Counted from the stretch's first letter, positions 42,171 to 52,262 are shown. The stretch: 62,107 bases of DNA from an uncultured Candidatus Saccharibacteria bacterium (GCA_948435375.1 CAOJGQ010000003.1:1-62107), one strand, 5' to 3'. Notes: a model not told the origin generated them from the letters alone. A program made the numbers and translations.

Positions 42171-43133
42171 CTATTTTTGGGCGATTTGCTGGAGGTAGGC
42201 GATGGTGGCTAGGGCGGCGCTCGCGCCGTCGGCGCTGGCGACGACGGCTTGACGGAGCGCGCCAGCGCGCACGTCACCGGCCGCGAAGAGGCCCGCGAGC
42301 GCCGCCCGGTTCTCGGGGGCAATAATGTAGCCAGCGGGGTCAAGCAATAAGCCTTTGCGTGCTAGGTTTTGCGCGATTGACTGCGAACCTTGACCCGTAG
42401 AGTTTTGGGTTGGCGCCTGATGCTCTGCACCAGGCAGCGATTGGTCGAGATCTTGCAGCCACTCAGTAGCGGGCTGCTTGCCGATAAAGACGAAGACGTA
42501 GTCGAATTTATTGAGTAGCTCGGCGGTGGGCTCGAGATTTTCACGAATTTCAACGTTCGGATAGCGCCTGAGGCGCTCGACTAGAATAGCATCGGCTTTC
42601 ACGCGAGAATGGGTAATTAGAGTTAAGCTCTTCACGAGTTCGGCAAGATAAAGTGCTTCTTGGAAGGCAGAGTTGCCACCACCGACGACCGCGATGCGCT
42701 TCTCTCGAGCTAAGCTGCCGTCGCAGAGCGCACAGTATGACACCGGCACGTCGAGGCTGAGCTCGAGAGGGCGCGGACGGGCGCCGGTGGCGGCGATGAT
42801 GGCGCGCGCAAAATAGCGCGCACCATCAATCTCGAGCTCGAATCCCTCCGCACTGCGACGAACTGTATTACATGTGCCATATTCCAGTTTTGCGCCGGCT
42901 AATTCCGCCTGGCGACGAAGATTAGCCGCGAGCTCGGCACCAGTACCGATGAAACCGGGATAATTTTCAATTTCAGCAATCTGGGTTAAAGTGCCGCCGA
43001 GTGCTCCTGCTTCAAAAACCGTGGGGGCCACGCCAGCCCGCCCAGCATAAATCGCCGCCGACAAAGCGGCCGGTCCGCCGCCAATAATGGCTAAATCAGT
43101 TTTGCCCATTTGCGTGGCTTTTGCTGTCGTCAT
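42171..43133 (-). CDS. trxB: Thioredoxin-disulfide reductase
   Basis: FAD/NADPH flavoprotein that keeps thioredoxin reduced. FAD motif IIGGGPAALSAAIYAGRAG (16-34), redox pair CALC (YCALCDG, usually CATC), NADPH motif VVGGGNSAFQEALYL, and GLFAAGDVR. A Gln/Ser-rich insertion of about 25 residues (after LPGAEH) sits before the last FAD-binding strand. 320 aa. MGKTDLAI at residue 9 is an alternative start. It lies 6 nt after the FKBP gene. Confidence 0.95.
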   Translation of the reverse strand: MTTAKATQMGKTDLAIIGGGPAALSAAIYAGRAGVAPTVFEAGALGGTLTQIAEIENYPGFIGTGAELAANLRRQAELAGAKLEYGTCNTVRRSAEGFELEIDGARYFARAIIAATGARPRPLELSLDVPVSYCALCDGSLAREKRIAVVGGGNSAFQEALYLAELVKSLTLITHSRVKADAILVERLRRYPNVEIRENLEPTAELLNKFDYVFVFIGKQPATEWLQDLDQSLPGAEHQAPTQNSTGQGSQSIAQNLARKGLLLDPAGYIIAPENRAALAGLFAAGDVRAGALRQAVVASADGASAALATIAYLQQIAQK

Positions 43134-43139
43134 GGCTGA

Positions 43140-43847
43140 TTATTGCAAGCTACCGCTTCCACCCTGTAAAAGCATGTTGAGCTCATAGTTCAAAACTTGG
43201 AGTTCGGTGTATTTTTCCTCCAAAGTATCATCCTGATCGGTGATGAGAACAATATATTTGAGTGGCGAAGCTTCTTCCCCTTCGCAGACTTGGCGAGTAT
43301 TGCCATAAGCTAAATCACTATTCATGGTGATTTGGCGCACGCCGCCGATTTTCATGCCAATCACGCCTTGTTTCCAACCAGCAATCACATTTTCGGTGCT
43401 GCGCAGGGGAATTTTTAGAGAAGTGGGTTTCTCATTATCGTCGAACGAGGAGTCGAAGATCGTCCCGTCCGAGCACCAACCGATGTAATAAGCATAGTAA
43501 TTATAGTCACCCTCCTTTAGCTCTTGGCCAGAACCACTCTTTAGGTCTTTGGTCTCGAGACCAGCCGCTTCGGCACCGGCTTTGTTATAAGCTTTGACGT
43601 TGGACTTATAACCCTTCAAGGTTTCAAAATATTTTTCGGAAAGTTTAGCTGAAGCGTCTTCGACTTCTTGATATTTTTTATCATATTCGGCTTGAATTTC
43701 GGCAATAGTCGATTCGTCGACTTCGTTCTTCGAATTACCAAGCACGATGATGAGATAGGCGAAAATCATCGAGCCAACGAGTAAAATTGCAATAATGATA
43801 ATAGCAATACGTTGCCAGAGGCTGGTTTTTAAGGCTTTTTCGTCCAT
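43140..43847 (-). CDS. Membrane-anchored FKBP-type peptidyl-prolyl isomerase
   Basis: One membrane helix (about 10-33), an extracytoplasmic helical stalk (about 38-80) and an FKBP domain (about 100-225): YYAYYIGWCSDGTIFDSSF, VIAGWKQGVIGMKIGGVRQ, and LAYGN. It should assist folding of exported proteins. Two extra Cys (GWCSD and QVCEG) may form a disulfide. GGAG upstream of the ATG. It is followed by trxB, and both depend on redox and folding conditions. Confidence 0.88.
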   Translation of the reverse strand: MDEKALKTSLWQRIAIIIIAILLVGSMIFAYLIIVLGNSKNEVDESTIAEIQAEYDKKYQEVEDASAKLSEKYFETLKGYKSNVKAYNKAGAEAAGLETKDLKSGSGQELKEGDYNYYAYYIGWCSDGTIFDSSFDDNEKPTSLKIPLRSTENVIAGWKQGVIGMKIGGVRQITMNSDLAYGNTRQVCEGEEASPLKYIVLITDQDDTLEEKYTELQVLNYELNMLLQGGSGSLQ

Positions 43848-43860
43848 GTAGTCTCCTTGT

Positions 43861-46389
43861 CTAAATTATAGTCGCGCCAATCTGAGCGGCTGATACGGTA
43901 ATTTGGTCCATTATAGCAGATATTTCGGTCGGCGTCAGGGTATGGTCGAGATTGGCAAACTTGAGATGGAAGGAAAGGTTTTTTGTCGAATCGTCGGGTG
44001 TTGCCTGATAAACCGAGAGCGGCGCCACCGAAAACAGCAGTTTTGTAGACTGCAACGCGCTTTCCAGCATTTCTCGAACTCGCCAATAGGAAATATCGGC
44101 GGCTAATTTCAAGGTCAAATCACGCTCAACCGCCGGAAACTTGGAAAGTTTGAACTCAATTTTCAGCTCCGGATCAGCATTCGCCAGATCATCCAGGCGT
44201 AGCTCCAGAGCAGAAACGACTTGTTCAAGCTTGAATTTACGTAGAACGCCAGCTTTAACTTCGCCAAAAGCGCCGAGGGATCGATCACGCCAAACTAGCT
44301 CAGCGCTGTGAGCAGGCTCGAGATAAGGATAAGCCTCAGCAATAGCAGAGTCAGGAGTAATCGCGCGATAGCTGAGATCAAGCTTCAGTTTCTGGCGCAA
44401 AAGCGCAAGCACGACGGCTTTGAGGTGATAAAAATCATGCAAATCAACAATCCCGAGATGCGTCGAGAGGACCGGCACTTTGTCGGCATCCAGTCCAGCG
44501 GATTTGGCCGTGACTTGGTTTAGTTCGTAGAGGGTAAAATCACGATGGCCGGCTTTGAGGTTTTCGCGCACCTTGTCGAGGAGGCTCGGCGCAATTTGCT
44601 GACGGAAGCATTGCAACTCGGGCGAAATCGAATTGACAATTTCGTAACTATCAGCCGGGTCTTGGCCAACTTTGGCAAGCAAATCACGACTAACGAAAGA
44701 ATAAGTCAAAAGCTCATGCATAGCTAGGTCGTGCGAGAGGATTTGACGAATCTGACGTTTGAAACGAAAAACTGGATCAATTTCGGACTCAACGAAAGGC
44801 TTATGTGGCAGGCTGAGCGCGATATTATCATAGCCCAGTAGGCGGCCGACTTCCTCGATTATATCTTCTTTAATGTGGATGTCGGTGCGCCAAGCTGGAG
44901 AAGTCACTTTCAGAGTAGAGCCGTTCGTACAACTCTCTCTGATGGGCGCGTCGTCAGTCGCGGAGGGTCCCGAGAAAGAATGCTGTTCAGACCGAGATAC
45001 TACTTTGAAGCCGACATTCTCCAGTGTCTGTGTGATTTCTGCCGTAGTGTATTCTGTGCCGAGAAGGTCGTTGATCTCGGATGTTGTAATTTTGACAACA
45101 GTTTGTTTTTGGGGAGCTGGGTAACTTTCGTTAATTGCGAGCGGCTGAACGCTAAGCCAAACAAGAGCATCTTCCAGCACAGCGCCACAGAGCGCAGCGG
45201 GCTGACCCTTAGTGAAACGGGTGATCGCTTCGGAGAAAATACCGTGCGCCATTTGGGTCTTGCGCAGATGATAAAGCGAGAAAGTAGCACTCTCGAGCAC
45301 GACGCGGCGAGTACTGGCGTCAATTTCGGTATTCTTGCTACCCATAGCGCCGGCCAGGGCGACCGGAATGTCATTCGACGTGATGACAATATCGAAATCC
45401 TCTAAGGTAATCGTCCTGCCGTCAAGTAGCTGCAGTTCTTCTCCGGCACGAGCGGCACGGACGATAATCTTCGCACTGTCCTTTTTACCGCCGACTGCGA
45501 CAAGTTTGTCATAGTCAAAAGCATGGAGCGGTTGGCCAGTTTCGAGCATAAGAATGTTAGTCAAATCAACCATCGGATCAATCGCGCGCATACCAGCCTT
45601 GGCAAGAAAAACGGCGTCCTCGGTGAGATACCTGCTAGGAGTGTTGTCTTTAAGCTCAAAAACGGCGCAGGTATAACGCGGACAGAGCTCGGGGTCAGTA
45701 ATTTTCACATCGACTAGAGACTGATTTTGTAGTTTTAGGGACTTATTAATATTTTCGAAAATGGGCGGTTCGGTAAACTGGAGACCGAGAATGCCGGCGA
45801 CTTCGCGGGCAAAACCGACCAGGCCAAAACAGTCCGGACGGTGGGTGAGTGACTTATTCTCGACGTCGAGGATTTTATCGTTGAGATCAAAAATCTCAGC
45901 AAAAAGGTCGCCCGGACGCGCGTTGGCGGGGTCGACTTCAGCGATTGTTTTATGTTCACTAGAAAAGCCAAGTTCATCGGCGCCAGCCAACATGCCATTC
46001 GACTCATAACTTTGGAGCTTGCGGACGCTGATTTTAAAGTTTTCGTTGCCATAAGTCTCGGGGACAATGGCGCCGGGAGCAATCCAGACCGCGAGCATAC
46101 CGGCGTGGACGTTGGGTGCGCCACAGACCACTTGGATAAGGCCATTTTCGAGCTGGTTGAATTCGGCATTATGCTCACCGGCGTCAATTTCGCAAAGATG
46201 TAAGTGTGTGCCAGGGATCGGCTCGGCTTTTTCGACTTTGGCGATATAAATTTTCTGATAGGCCGGAGCGAGATCAATTACCTCTTCGACTTCGACGAGG
46301 CGCGAACCAATGAGCGTGATGAGCTCTTGATCAGAGAGTTCAGCAGGGGTTTTAACGTATGATTTGATTTTGTTGAGTGAAATTTTCAT
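43861..46389 (-). CDS. pheT: Phenylalanyl-tRNA synthetase beta subunit
   Basis: 842 aa with the usual order: EMAP-type tRNA-binding domain (about 40-155, ICGAP-like VVCGAPN), B3/B4 editing domain, B5 domain and a C-terminal FDX-ACB domain (SKFPAVERDLTL onwards). Pairs with PheS as an alpha2beta2 enzyme. A 70-nt gap separates it from pheS; that gap holds a plus-strand promoter. AGGA lies upstream of the ATG, somewhat far. Confidence 0.96.
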   Translation of the reverse strand: MKISLNKIKSYVKTPAELSDQELITLIGSRLVEVEEVIDLAPAYQKIYIAKVEKAEPIPGTHLHLCEIDAGEHNAEFNQLENGLIQVVCGAPNVHAGMLAVWIAPGAIVPETYGNENFKISVRKLQSYESNGMLAGADELGFSSEHKTIAEVDPANARPGDLFAEIFDLNDKILDVENKSLTHRPDCFGLVGFAREVAGILGLQFTEPPIFENINKSLKLQNQSLVDVKITDPELCPRYTCAVFELKDNTPSRYLTEDAVFLAKAGMRAIDPMVDLTNILMLETGQPLHAFDYDKLVAVGGKKDSAKIIVRAARAGEELQLLDGRTITLEDFDIVITSNDIPVALAGAMGSKNTEIDASTRRVVLESATFSLYHLRKTQMAHGIFSEAITRFTKGQPAALCGAVLEDALVWLSVQPLAINESYPAPQKQTVVKITTSEINDLLGTEYTTAEITQTLENVGFKVVSRSEQHSFSGPSATDDAPIRESCTNGSTLKVTSPAWRTDIHIKEDIIEEVGRLLGYDNIALSLPHKPFVESEIDPVFRFKRQIRQILSHDLAMHELLTYSFVSRDLLAKVGQDPADSYEIVNSISPELQCFRQQIAPSLLDKVRENLKAGHRDFTLYELNQVTAKSAGLDADKVPVLSTHLGIVDLHDFYHLKAVVLALLRQKLKLDLSYRAITPDSAIAEAYPYLEPAHSAELVWRDRSLGAFGEVKAGVLRKFKLEQVVSALELRLDDLANADPELKIEFKLSKFPAVERDLTLKLAADISYWRVREMLESALQSTKLLFSVAPLSVYQATPDDSTKNLSFHLKFANLDHTLTPTEISAIMDQITVSAAQIGATII

Positions 46390-46406
46390 AAAATTGGCTT
46401 TTCCTA

Positions 46407-46435
46407 TTGACTTTTTACTCGATGTGTGCTATAAT
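46407..46435 (+). promoter_or_regulatory. Antisense promoter in the pheS-pheT gap
   Basis: TTGACT, 17 bp, TATAAT on the plus strand, opposite to both flanking genes. Transcription would enter the 3' end of pheS antisense. Confidence 0.7.
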
Positions 46436-46459
46436 GGAAGGTTAGGGTGTTTTCTTTCA

Positions 46460-47407
46460 CTAAAATTCCTCCAAAAAGTCTAGTTTTCCAGATTCGAAAT
46501 AGCGGACGTCGCTGAGGTTATATTTCAGCATAGCGAGGCGGTCAATGCCGCCACCCCAGGCAAAACCATGATAAATTTCGGGGTCAATGCCAGCAGTTTT
46601 GAGGACATTGGGGTGGATCATGCCACAACCGAGCATTTCCAGCCAACCGTCGCCTTTGCCGCCGAGTGAGGCGGGTTTTTCGATTAAGAGCTCAGCTGAG
46701 GGCTCAGTGAATGGGAAGTAGCCGGGCTGAGTTTTAATCTTCAGTTCCTGACCATAATAAGCCTCGAAAAAGTGTTTCAAAACGCCAAACATCTGGCCCA
46801 TGGTGGCGTCTTTCGAGACTAAAACACCTTCGCACTGGTAGAAAGTGTGCTCGTGGGTAGCGTCGACATCTTCGTTGCGAAAAACGCGACCAGGGATGAC
46901 AACGGCGATTTGACCATTCTCATCGAGACGGTGACGATATTTTTTCAGCGCGCGATGCTGCATGGTGGAAGTGTGGGCAGGCGGGATGAAACCTTCGGCG
47001 GTGCGGAAAGTGTCATAACCGTCACGAGCAGGATGATCCTTGGGGAAGTTGAGACTTTCGAACATATGAAACTCGTTGTCGAGCTGGCGCGACTCCATGA
47101 CGTCAAAACCCATCGCGGCATAAATATCGACAACTTTGTCAAGCTCAACCATCAAAGGATGCTCAGTGCCAAGCTCGAGGCGCGGTAAAGACTGGTTGGG
47201 TGCGGTCGGGGCATAAATATCAAGCGGGATGATGTTTTCGCTCTCAAGATCGTTCTCGGCGCGTTCAATAGCGGCGAGAAGCTTCTGCTTCTTCGCATTC
47301 ATTTGACGACCAAACTCACCGCGTTCTTCCGGCGGCAGAGTTTTGATCTTAGCATATTCGGCGCCGAGCGCTTTGAGTTCCTTTTTGAGCTGTTCTAGAT
47401 CTGACAT
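46460..47407 (-). CDS. pheS: Phenylalanyl-tRNA synthetase alpha subunit
   Basis: Catalytic class II subunit: motif 2 region GRVFRNEDVDATHEHTFYQCEG, FTEPSAE, GWLEMLGCGMIHPNVL and motif 3 GFAWGGGIDRLAML. At 315 aa it is on the short side, with a reduced N-terminal coiled coil. TATAAT ends 7 nt before the ATG (leaderless). Confidence 0.96.
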   Translation of the reverse strand: MSDLEQLKKELKALGAEYAKIKTLPPEERGEFGRQMNAKKQKLLAAIERAENDLESENIIPLDIYAPTAPNQSLPRLELGTEHPLMVELDKVVDIYAAMGFDVMESRQLDNEFHMFESLNFPKDHPARDGYDTFRTAEGFIPPAHTSTMQHRALKKYRHRLDENGQIAVVIPGRVFRNEDVDATHEHTFYQCEGVLVSKDATMGQMFGVLKHFFEAYYGQELKIKTQPGYFPFTEPSAELLIEKPASLGGKGDGWLEMLGCGMIHPNVLKTAGIDPEIYHGFAWGGGIDRLAMLKYNLSDVRYFESGKLDFLEEF

Positions 47408-47457
47408 AATATATATTATACCATACTAGGCAGCGCCAAATGCGAACAAGCCAGAGA

Positions 47458-47688
47458 TTAGCCGAAAAACATGAAGATGACTGAAAGAATGGCAAGAACG
47501 ATTAGAATAATCCAAACCCAGGTGAAACGGCCGGTGCGCTTGGTGCCGGCGACGTAATCTTCGACGGCGTCGTTGGCGCTGCGCATTTTGCCGGAATCTG
47601 AAGTCTGGGCTTTTTGGCGCAGGTCAGCCGCGATACGCCGGTTTAATTCTGAATTTCGTTCCTGATTGTTCGATACCATCACTCCCAT
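47458..47688 (-). CDS. Small tail-anchored membrane protein
   Basis: 76 aa: charged N-terminal helix (about 8-50) and one C-terminal membrane helix (about 56-75). No family recognised. AAGGA lies 7 nt before the ATG. It is divergent from the aquaporin gene with closely spaced promoters around the CACATGTG palindrome. Confidence 0.65.
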   Translation of the reverse strand: MGVMVSNNQERNSELNRRIAADLRQKAQTSDSGKMRSANDAVEDYVAGTKRTGRFTWVWIILIVLAILSVIFMFFG

Positions 47689-47723
47689 GTCTTGTCCTTA
47701 TAGATGTTATGTTTACTTCGTGC

Positions 47724-47752
47724 TTATCATTGTATCACATGTGTGTTATAAT
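47724..47752 (+). promoter_or_regulatory. Aquaporin gene promoter
   Basis: TTATCA, 17 bp, TATAAT. A divergent TACAAT for the small membrane protein overlaps on the minus strand. Confidence 0.7.
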
Positions 47753-47782
47753 TGGGGAAATATCAGTTTAAGGAGGTTAGAA

Positions 47783-48730
47783 ATGGCCAATCAGAAGTCA
47801 AAGAAGACGATGAAAAAGTCTTCGACAAAGCCAGAAACTAGCAAAGAAGTGAAGGAAACCGTGAAGGAATCGAAATCTGAGCTAGTATCTCAGGCAAAGG
47901 ATACCTCAGGAAAGTCTCAGTCCACTCTCCATGGTTTCTTTGCGCGTAAATATGATAAAGATGAGAACATTCTCACAATTTTTAAGACCCCAAAGATTTG
48001 GGGAGCCTTGATTGGTGAGCTAGTCGGCACGATGTTGCTCGCGCTTTTGCTCTTGATGTTGAGCATCTTTGGTTTGTTCCAATACACGCTCTATCTTGCA
48101 CCAGCGCTCATTTGTATCTATGTAGTCATCGTGGGGCTTTCGGGTGCTAACTTGAACCCGTTGGTCACAGTGGGGATGATGGCTTCGCGCCGCATGTCAG
48201 CAATCCGCGGAGTATTATATATGCTTGCGCAGGTGATTGGTGCTTGGCTAGGTCTACTCGTGGTGAATGCTTTCCGCTTGGGTAGCGCAGCGGCCGCGAT
48301 TGAACTGCCAATCATGGATGCAGTTTCGGGCGAGACTTTCTGGGCGGTTGCCTTGGTCGAGCTGGTTGGCGCAATCATCTTGGCTTTCTGCTTCGCACGA
48401 GCAATTCGCTACGCTCGCCGCAGCGCCCTGACTTTTGGTTTTGCTGTTGCAAGCAGCTTGATTTTAGTATTGATTTTCGGCGCGATTGTGTCACAGGGCT
48501 TTTTCCAGTACGCAATGTCGTTTGCTTTCAACCCAGCAATTGCTTTGATGTTCCAGATTTTGCCAACCTCGGCAGCTGGAGCTGGTGAACTCGTTTCCCT
48601 GCTCGGTTTAGCACTAAGCGCCTATGTCATTATCCCAATGGTGGGCGGCATCATTGGCTTCTATGTAGCTGATTTTGCGACGCGCTTGTCAGCTGATGGT
48701 TACTTCTGCGAAGAAGATAACGAAATCTAA
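47783..48730 (+). CDS. Aquaporin/MIP family channel
   Basis: 315 aa: a Lys/Ser-rich cytoplasmic N-terminus of about 75 residues, then six membrane segments with the two half-helix motifs GANLNPLVTVG (NPL) and FAFNPAIALM (NPA). Water or small neutral solute transport is the family role; the NPL change may alter selectivity. AAGGAGG is 6 nt before ATG 47783, which I prefer over upstream in-frame starts. Confidence 0.85.
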   Translation: MANQKSKKTMKKSSTKPETSKEVKETVKESKSELVSQAKDTSGKSQSTLHGFFARKYDKDENILTIFKTPKIWGALIGELVGTMLLALLLLMLSIFGLFQYTLYLAPALICIYVVIVGLSGANLNPLVTVGMMASRRMSAIRGVLYMLAQVIGAWLGLLVVNAFRLGSAAAAIELPIMDAVSGETFWAVALVELVGAIILAFCFARAIRYARRSALTFGFAVASSLILVLIFGAIVSQGFFQYAMSFAFNPAIALMFQILPTSAAGAGELVSLLGLALSAYVIIPMVGGIIGFYVADFATRLSADGYFCEEDNEI

Positions 48731-48761
48731 GCCTAGTATCTAAAGCAGATCATACTAAACA

Positions 48762-48796
48762 AAAAATACTCTCGCCTTATGTGCGGGAGTATTTTA
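48762..48796 (+). terminator. Aquaporin gene terminator
   Basis: AATACTCTCGC/GCGGGAGTATT stem followed by TTAT. The -10 of the next gene follows within 4-5 nt. Confidence 0.75.
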
Positions 48797-48811
48797 TGCT
48801 ATAATGGGATT

Positions 48812-50776
48812 ATGGTAAAGTTGCCGAAATGGTCGGAAATCAAAAATAAATTCCACAAAGCAAAAGTTCCAGCACACCCGATGCCGGTAGCGCTCAGGAT
48901 TCTTTTCTCAGTAGTTTTAGCAGCAGGATTTGCTTTTGCGTTCTATTGGTTTATTTTGGAGAGCCAATTTGACGGTGCGCATGGCGAGATAATGGAATTC
49001 ATCAATGAACGACCGATGGTTTTTTGGTATAGCTACAGTTTTGTCTTTTTGCTTACGCTCCTGATGATGAGTATTTTTTGGCGAACTTGTTTTGGACTAG
49101 GTGCGACTTTTGCTCTGATTAGCATAGCGACTTATGCGAATGAGCAAAAATTGCAGGTGCGCGCGGCACCACTGCTGCCGGAGGATCTACAGATGGCGTC
49201 GCAGGCTGGAGAGTTGATGGAATTTGTGAATTTTGATGAGGTGGCGAGATTGGCAATTGGAATAATTTTGTTGCTGATTGGAACCTGGATTTTTGACCGA
49301 ATTCTGCGAAAGACGATCGGTAAAGATACTGCTGGTCAAAATTTTTGGGAACGACATGCGGTTTTGCAACGCGGCGCCTGTACGCTTTTGGTAATGGCGA
49401 CAATAGTGGCAGCTTATCATCCGATGTTGCATCATAGTGGTGAAACAATTGAAGAGGTTGCATGGCTGGGGACGTCTTTCGACGCGTGGAATCCGACTGG
49501 GACTTATGAGCGGAATGGGCTGATTTTGTCGTTCCTTTATAGTTTGGGATCGAGCAATTTGGATGCGCCAGAAGGTTATTCGGAAGAGAAAATTCACGAA
49601 ATTTACGAAAAGTACCAGGCGCTCAAAGAAAAAGATACAACACGCACAGCGTTGCAAGATAAAGTTGATAATGTGGTATTAATTTTGAATGAGAGCTTCT
49701 ACGATCCGGATACGCTGGATGAATATTATGCACATACTGGTGGTGATGTGGTACCAAATTTGCATAAAATTTTTGAGAAATATCCAAGCGGTTACATGTA
49801 TTCGCCCGAATACGGCGGGGGGACGGCCAATGTGGAATATGCGGTCTATACTGGGTTATCAAATTATTGGGCCAACACGATTCCCTATTCGAATTTTGCG
49901 TCTAAGCTAGAGCGTGTGCCTGGAATCGTGAGTTATGCGAAGAAGAATAACTTTAGCGCTACGGCGGTGCATGCTTATGCTGGCTCAGTGTACAAACGCA
50001 ATATTGTCTACGACCGGATGGGTTATGACGAATTTCTTGATATTACAAAAATGACACACACGGCGCAAGAAAATGGACAAGGTTACGTCAGCGATAGCGA
50101 AGTTTATGCCGAAATATATGATATCCTAACCAAAAACGATGGACCGAAGCTAGTTGGAGCAGCAACTATGCAGAACCACAGCCCATACGAGTCGGCAGGC
50201 TATCCGGTTTGGCATTTTCCTTTGCAGAACAAAGTTGATAGCTGGCGCGGAGTGGAATCGTCTTTTGAGTCAATTTCGCACGCAGACCAATATTTAGCAG
50301 ATTTCCTGGCGAAACTTGATACGCTCGATCAAAAAACTGTTGTGCTATGGTTTGGAGATCATGTGGCAGGAGCCTTTGACCATCATGCAAACTCAGAAGA
50401 TCAGGAAGAGTTAAATTCAATACATTTGACACCGTATTTCGTTTATGCAAATTTTGAGCTCGATAGTCTATATTCAAATGCGGAGACAACAAAACAAAAT
50501 GCTGATTACGGATTTAGGTTTAAGACGGAGGGTGTGGACTTGCCGACGGTGACGCCGAATTGTTTAGCAAACACGATGTATAACATCCTGGACGTTGAAA
50601 AACCGGTTGTGAATTATTTGCTGGATGATGTTTGTGCGGAAAATCCGATTTTGGCGCCGGTTTATTATAGCGCGGGTGGCAGCCCAGAGGAAACTGAGGC
50701 TTTGCGAGAATACGAACTGATTAATTATGACATCTCGCACGGTGAACGTTATTGGTTGAAGTACGATTTGGAGTAG
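48812..50776 (+). CDS. LTA-synthase-like phosphoglycerol transferase/sulfatase family protein
   Basis: 654 aa: five or so N-terminal membrane helices (to about residue 220) and a C-terminal extracellular alkaline-phosphatase-fold domain. NVVLILNESFYDP supplies the first metal ligands, Thr338 in YGGGTANVEY is the probable nucleophile, and WFGDHVAG holds the late metal-binding Asp/His. Relatives polymerise or add phosphoglycerol to the cell envelope, so a teichoic-acid-like polymer is likely. TATAAT ends 6 nt before ATG 48812 (leaderless). Confidence 0.9.
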   Translation: MVKLPKWSEIKNKFHKAKVPAHPMPVALRILFSVVLAAGFAFAFYWFILESQFDGAHGEIMEFINERPMVFWYSYSFVFLLTLLMMSIFWRTCFGLGATFALISIATYANEQKLQVRAAPLLPEDLQMASQAGELMEFVNFDEVARLAIGIILLLIGTWIFDRILRKTIGKDTAGQNFWERHAVLQRGACTLLVMATIVAAYHPMLHHSGETIEEVAWLGTSFDAWNPTGTYERNGLILSFLYSLGSSNLDAPEGYSEEKIHEIYEKYQALKEKDTTRTALQDKVDNVVLILNESFYDPDTLDEYYAHTGGDVVPNLHKIFEKYPSGYMYSPEYGGGTANVEYAVYTGLSNYWANTIPYSNFASKLERVPGIVSYAKKNNFSATAVHAYAGSVYKRNIVYDRMGYDEFLDITKMTHTAQENGQGYVSDSEVYAEIYDILTKNDGPKLVGAATMQNHSPYESAGYPVWHFPLQNKVDSWRGVESSFESISHADQYLADFLAKLDTLDQKTVVLWFGDHVAGAFDHHANSEDQEELNSIHLTPYFVYANFELDSLYSNAETTKQNADYGFRFKTEGVDLPTVTPNCLANTMYNILDVEKPVVNYLLDDVCAENPILAPVYYSAGGSPEETEALREYELINYDISHGERYWLKYDLE

Positions 50777-50789
50777 TGAGAGGATAGAG

Positions 50790-52235
50790 CTAACGCTGAC
50801 GACTTTCAAGATTTTTCGGGAATAAAGGTGTAGTGGGTGGAAGAATTTCGGATGCAGTGAAAATAGTGATGATTTTTTCAGCGGTTTGTGGCAAAAATGG
50901 CTCTAACAAAACCGCAACACTAAGGAGTTTTGCGACTAAATCTTGCATGACTTGCGCAAGCTCGACAGTCCTTTGCTCTTTGGCGAGCACCCAAGGTTTT
51001 GCCTCGTCGATTGCCTTATTGATATCTTGAACTTTTTGCCAAACATAGTTAAAAGCTTTGGTTGATTCGAAAGCGCGCATCAAATCAATATATTCATTAT
51101 CGTCAAGATTGAGCAGAGTACCGCCAGGAATTTGATTTTTCGCGCAAAGCGTGGCAAGACGCTGGACGAGATTACCTAGGTCATTAGCGAGTTCATTATT
51201 ATATGCATTGTCGTACTTCTCCCACGAAAAATCTGAATCGGCAAAAGCGTCAACATGACGCAAGAAATAATAACGAAAAGCTTCAAGGCCATAACGGTCT
51301 AGGACCGCAATCGGGTCAACGACATTGCCAAGACTTTTACTCATCTTTTGACCGTCAGAAAGGACATAACCGTGCGCGACGATGGTTTTTGGCAATTCTA
51401 AGCCTAGACCCAACAAAATGGCAGGCCAAATAATGGCGTGGAAGCGAAGGATATCCTTGCCGATGAATTGGGCGGTTGCGGGCCACCAAGCAGAAAAGTC
51501 GTCTTTTTTGGCTTCGTCTGGATAGCCTAGGACGGTGATATAATTCGATAGAGCATCCAGCCAGACATACATGACTTGCGAATTGTCGTCCGGAACAGGT
51601 ACACCCCAAGAGAGCTGGCCGACGGGGCGAGAAATTGACACATCTGGCGCATCAGCAAGAAGCTTTAGCACTTCTTGTTTGCGAAACTCGGGCAGGATTC
51701 TAAGCTCGTTTTTTTCAATACGGCGACGAACTTCAGTTTTAAAATCAGCAATGCGCAAATAATAATTCTTTTCCGAAAGCTTTTGGTAAGGTTTTTGGTG
51801 GTCTGGGCAAATACCATGGTTTTCGTCAAATTCTTTCTGGGTGACAAAATTTTCGCAGCCTTCGCAGTACCAACCTTCATATTCGGCTGAATAGATATGG
51901 TCTTCCAAACGGCGCCAGATTTCTTGACAGCGACGCACGTGATCTGGATCGGTAGTACGAACAAAATCAGTGAAAGAAATACCAAGTTTTTCAATAAAAT
52001 CGCGAAACTTTTGAGAGTTTTGGCTAGTGTAAGTTTCGACTGTGAGACCTGATTCTTGGGCTTTGCCATAAACTTTATTGCCGTGCTCATCGGTGCCAAC
52101 TTGATAGCGTACTTCATTGCCAATTGCGCGAGAAAAACGGGCGTAAGCATCAGCTTGCAAATAATCGACAGCGTGGCCGATGTGCGGATTGCCGTTGACG
52201 TAAGGAATAGCGGTACAAATATAAGTTTTTGACAT
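50790..52235 (-). CDS. metG: Methionyl-tRNA synthetase
   Basis: Class I synthetase: PHIGH (17-21), KMSKS later, zinc knuckle CEGC with a second half CPDH (one His in place of Cys). 481 aa without the C-terminal EMAP tRNA-binding domain. TATAAT ends 6 nt before the ATG (leaderless). Convergent with the LTA-like gene, only 13 nt apart. Confidence 0.96.
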   Translation of the reverse strand: MSKTYICTAIPYVNGNPHIGHAVDYLQADAYARFSRAIGNEVRYQVGTDEHGNKVYGKAQESGLTVETYTSQNSQKFRDFIEKLGISFTDFVRTTDPDHVRRCQEIWRRLEDHIYSAEYEGWYCEGCENFVTQKEFDENHGICPDHQKPYQKLSEKNYYLRIADFKTEVRRRIEKNELRILPEFRKQEVLKLLADAPDVSISRPVGQLSWGVPVPDDNSQVMYVWLDALSNYITVLGYPDEAKKDDFSAWWPATAQFIGKDILRFHAIIWPAILLGLGLELPKTIVAHGYVLSDGQKMSKSLGNVVDPIAVLDRYGLEAFRYYFLRHVDAFADSDFSWEKYDNAYNNELANDLGNLVQRLATLCAKNQIPGGTLLNLDDNEYIDLMRAFESTKAFNYVWQKVQDINKAIDEAKPWVLAKEQRTVELAQVMQDLVAKLLSVAVLLEPFLPQTAEKIITIFTASEILPPTTPLFPKNLESRQR

Positions 52236-52262
52236 ATTTACATTATATATGATATTGCAGAA

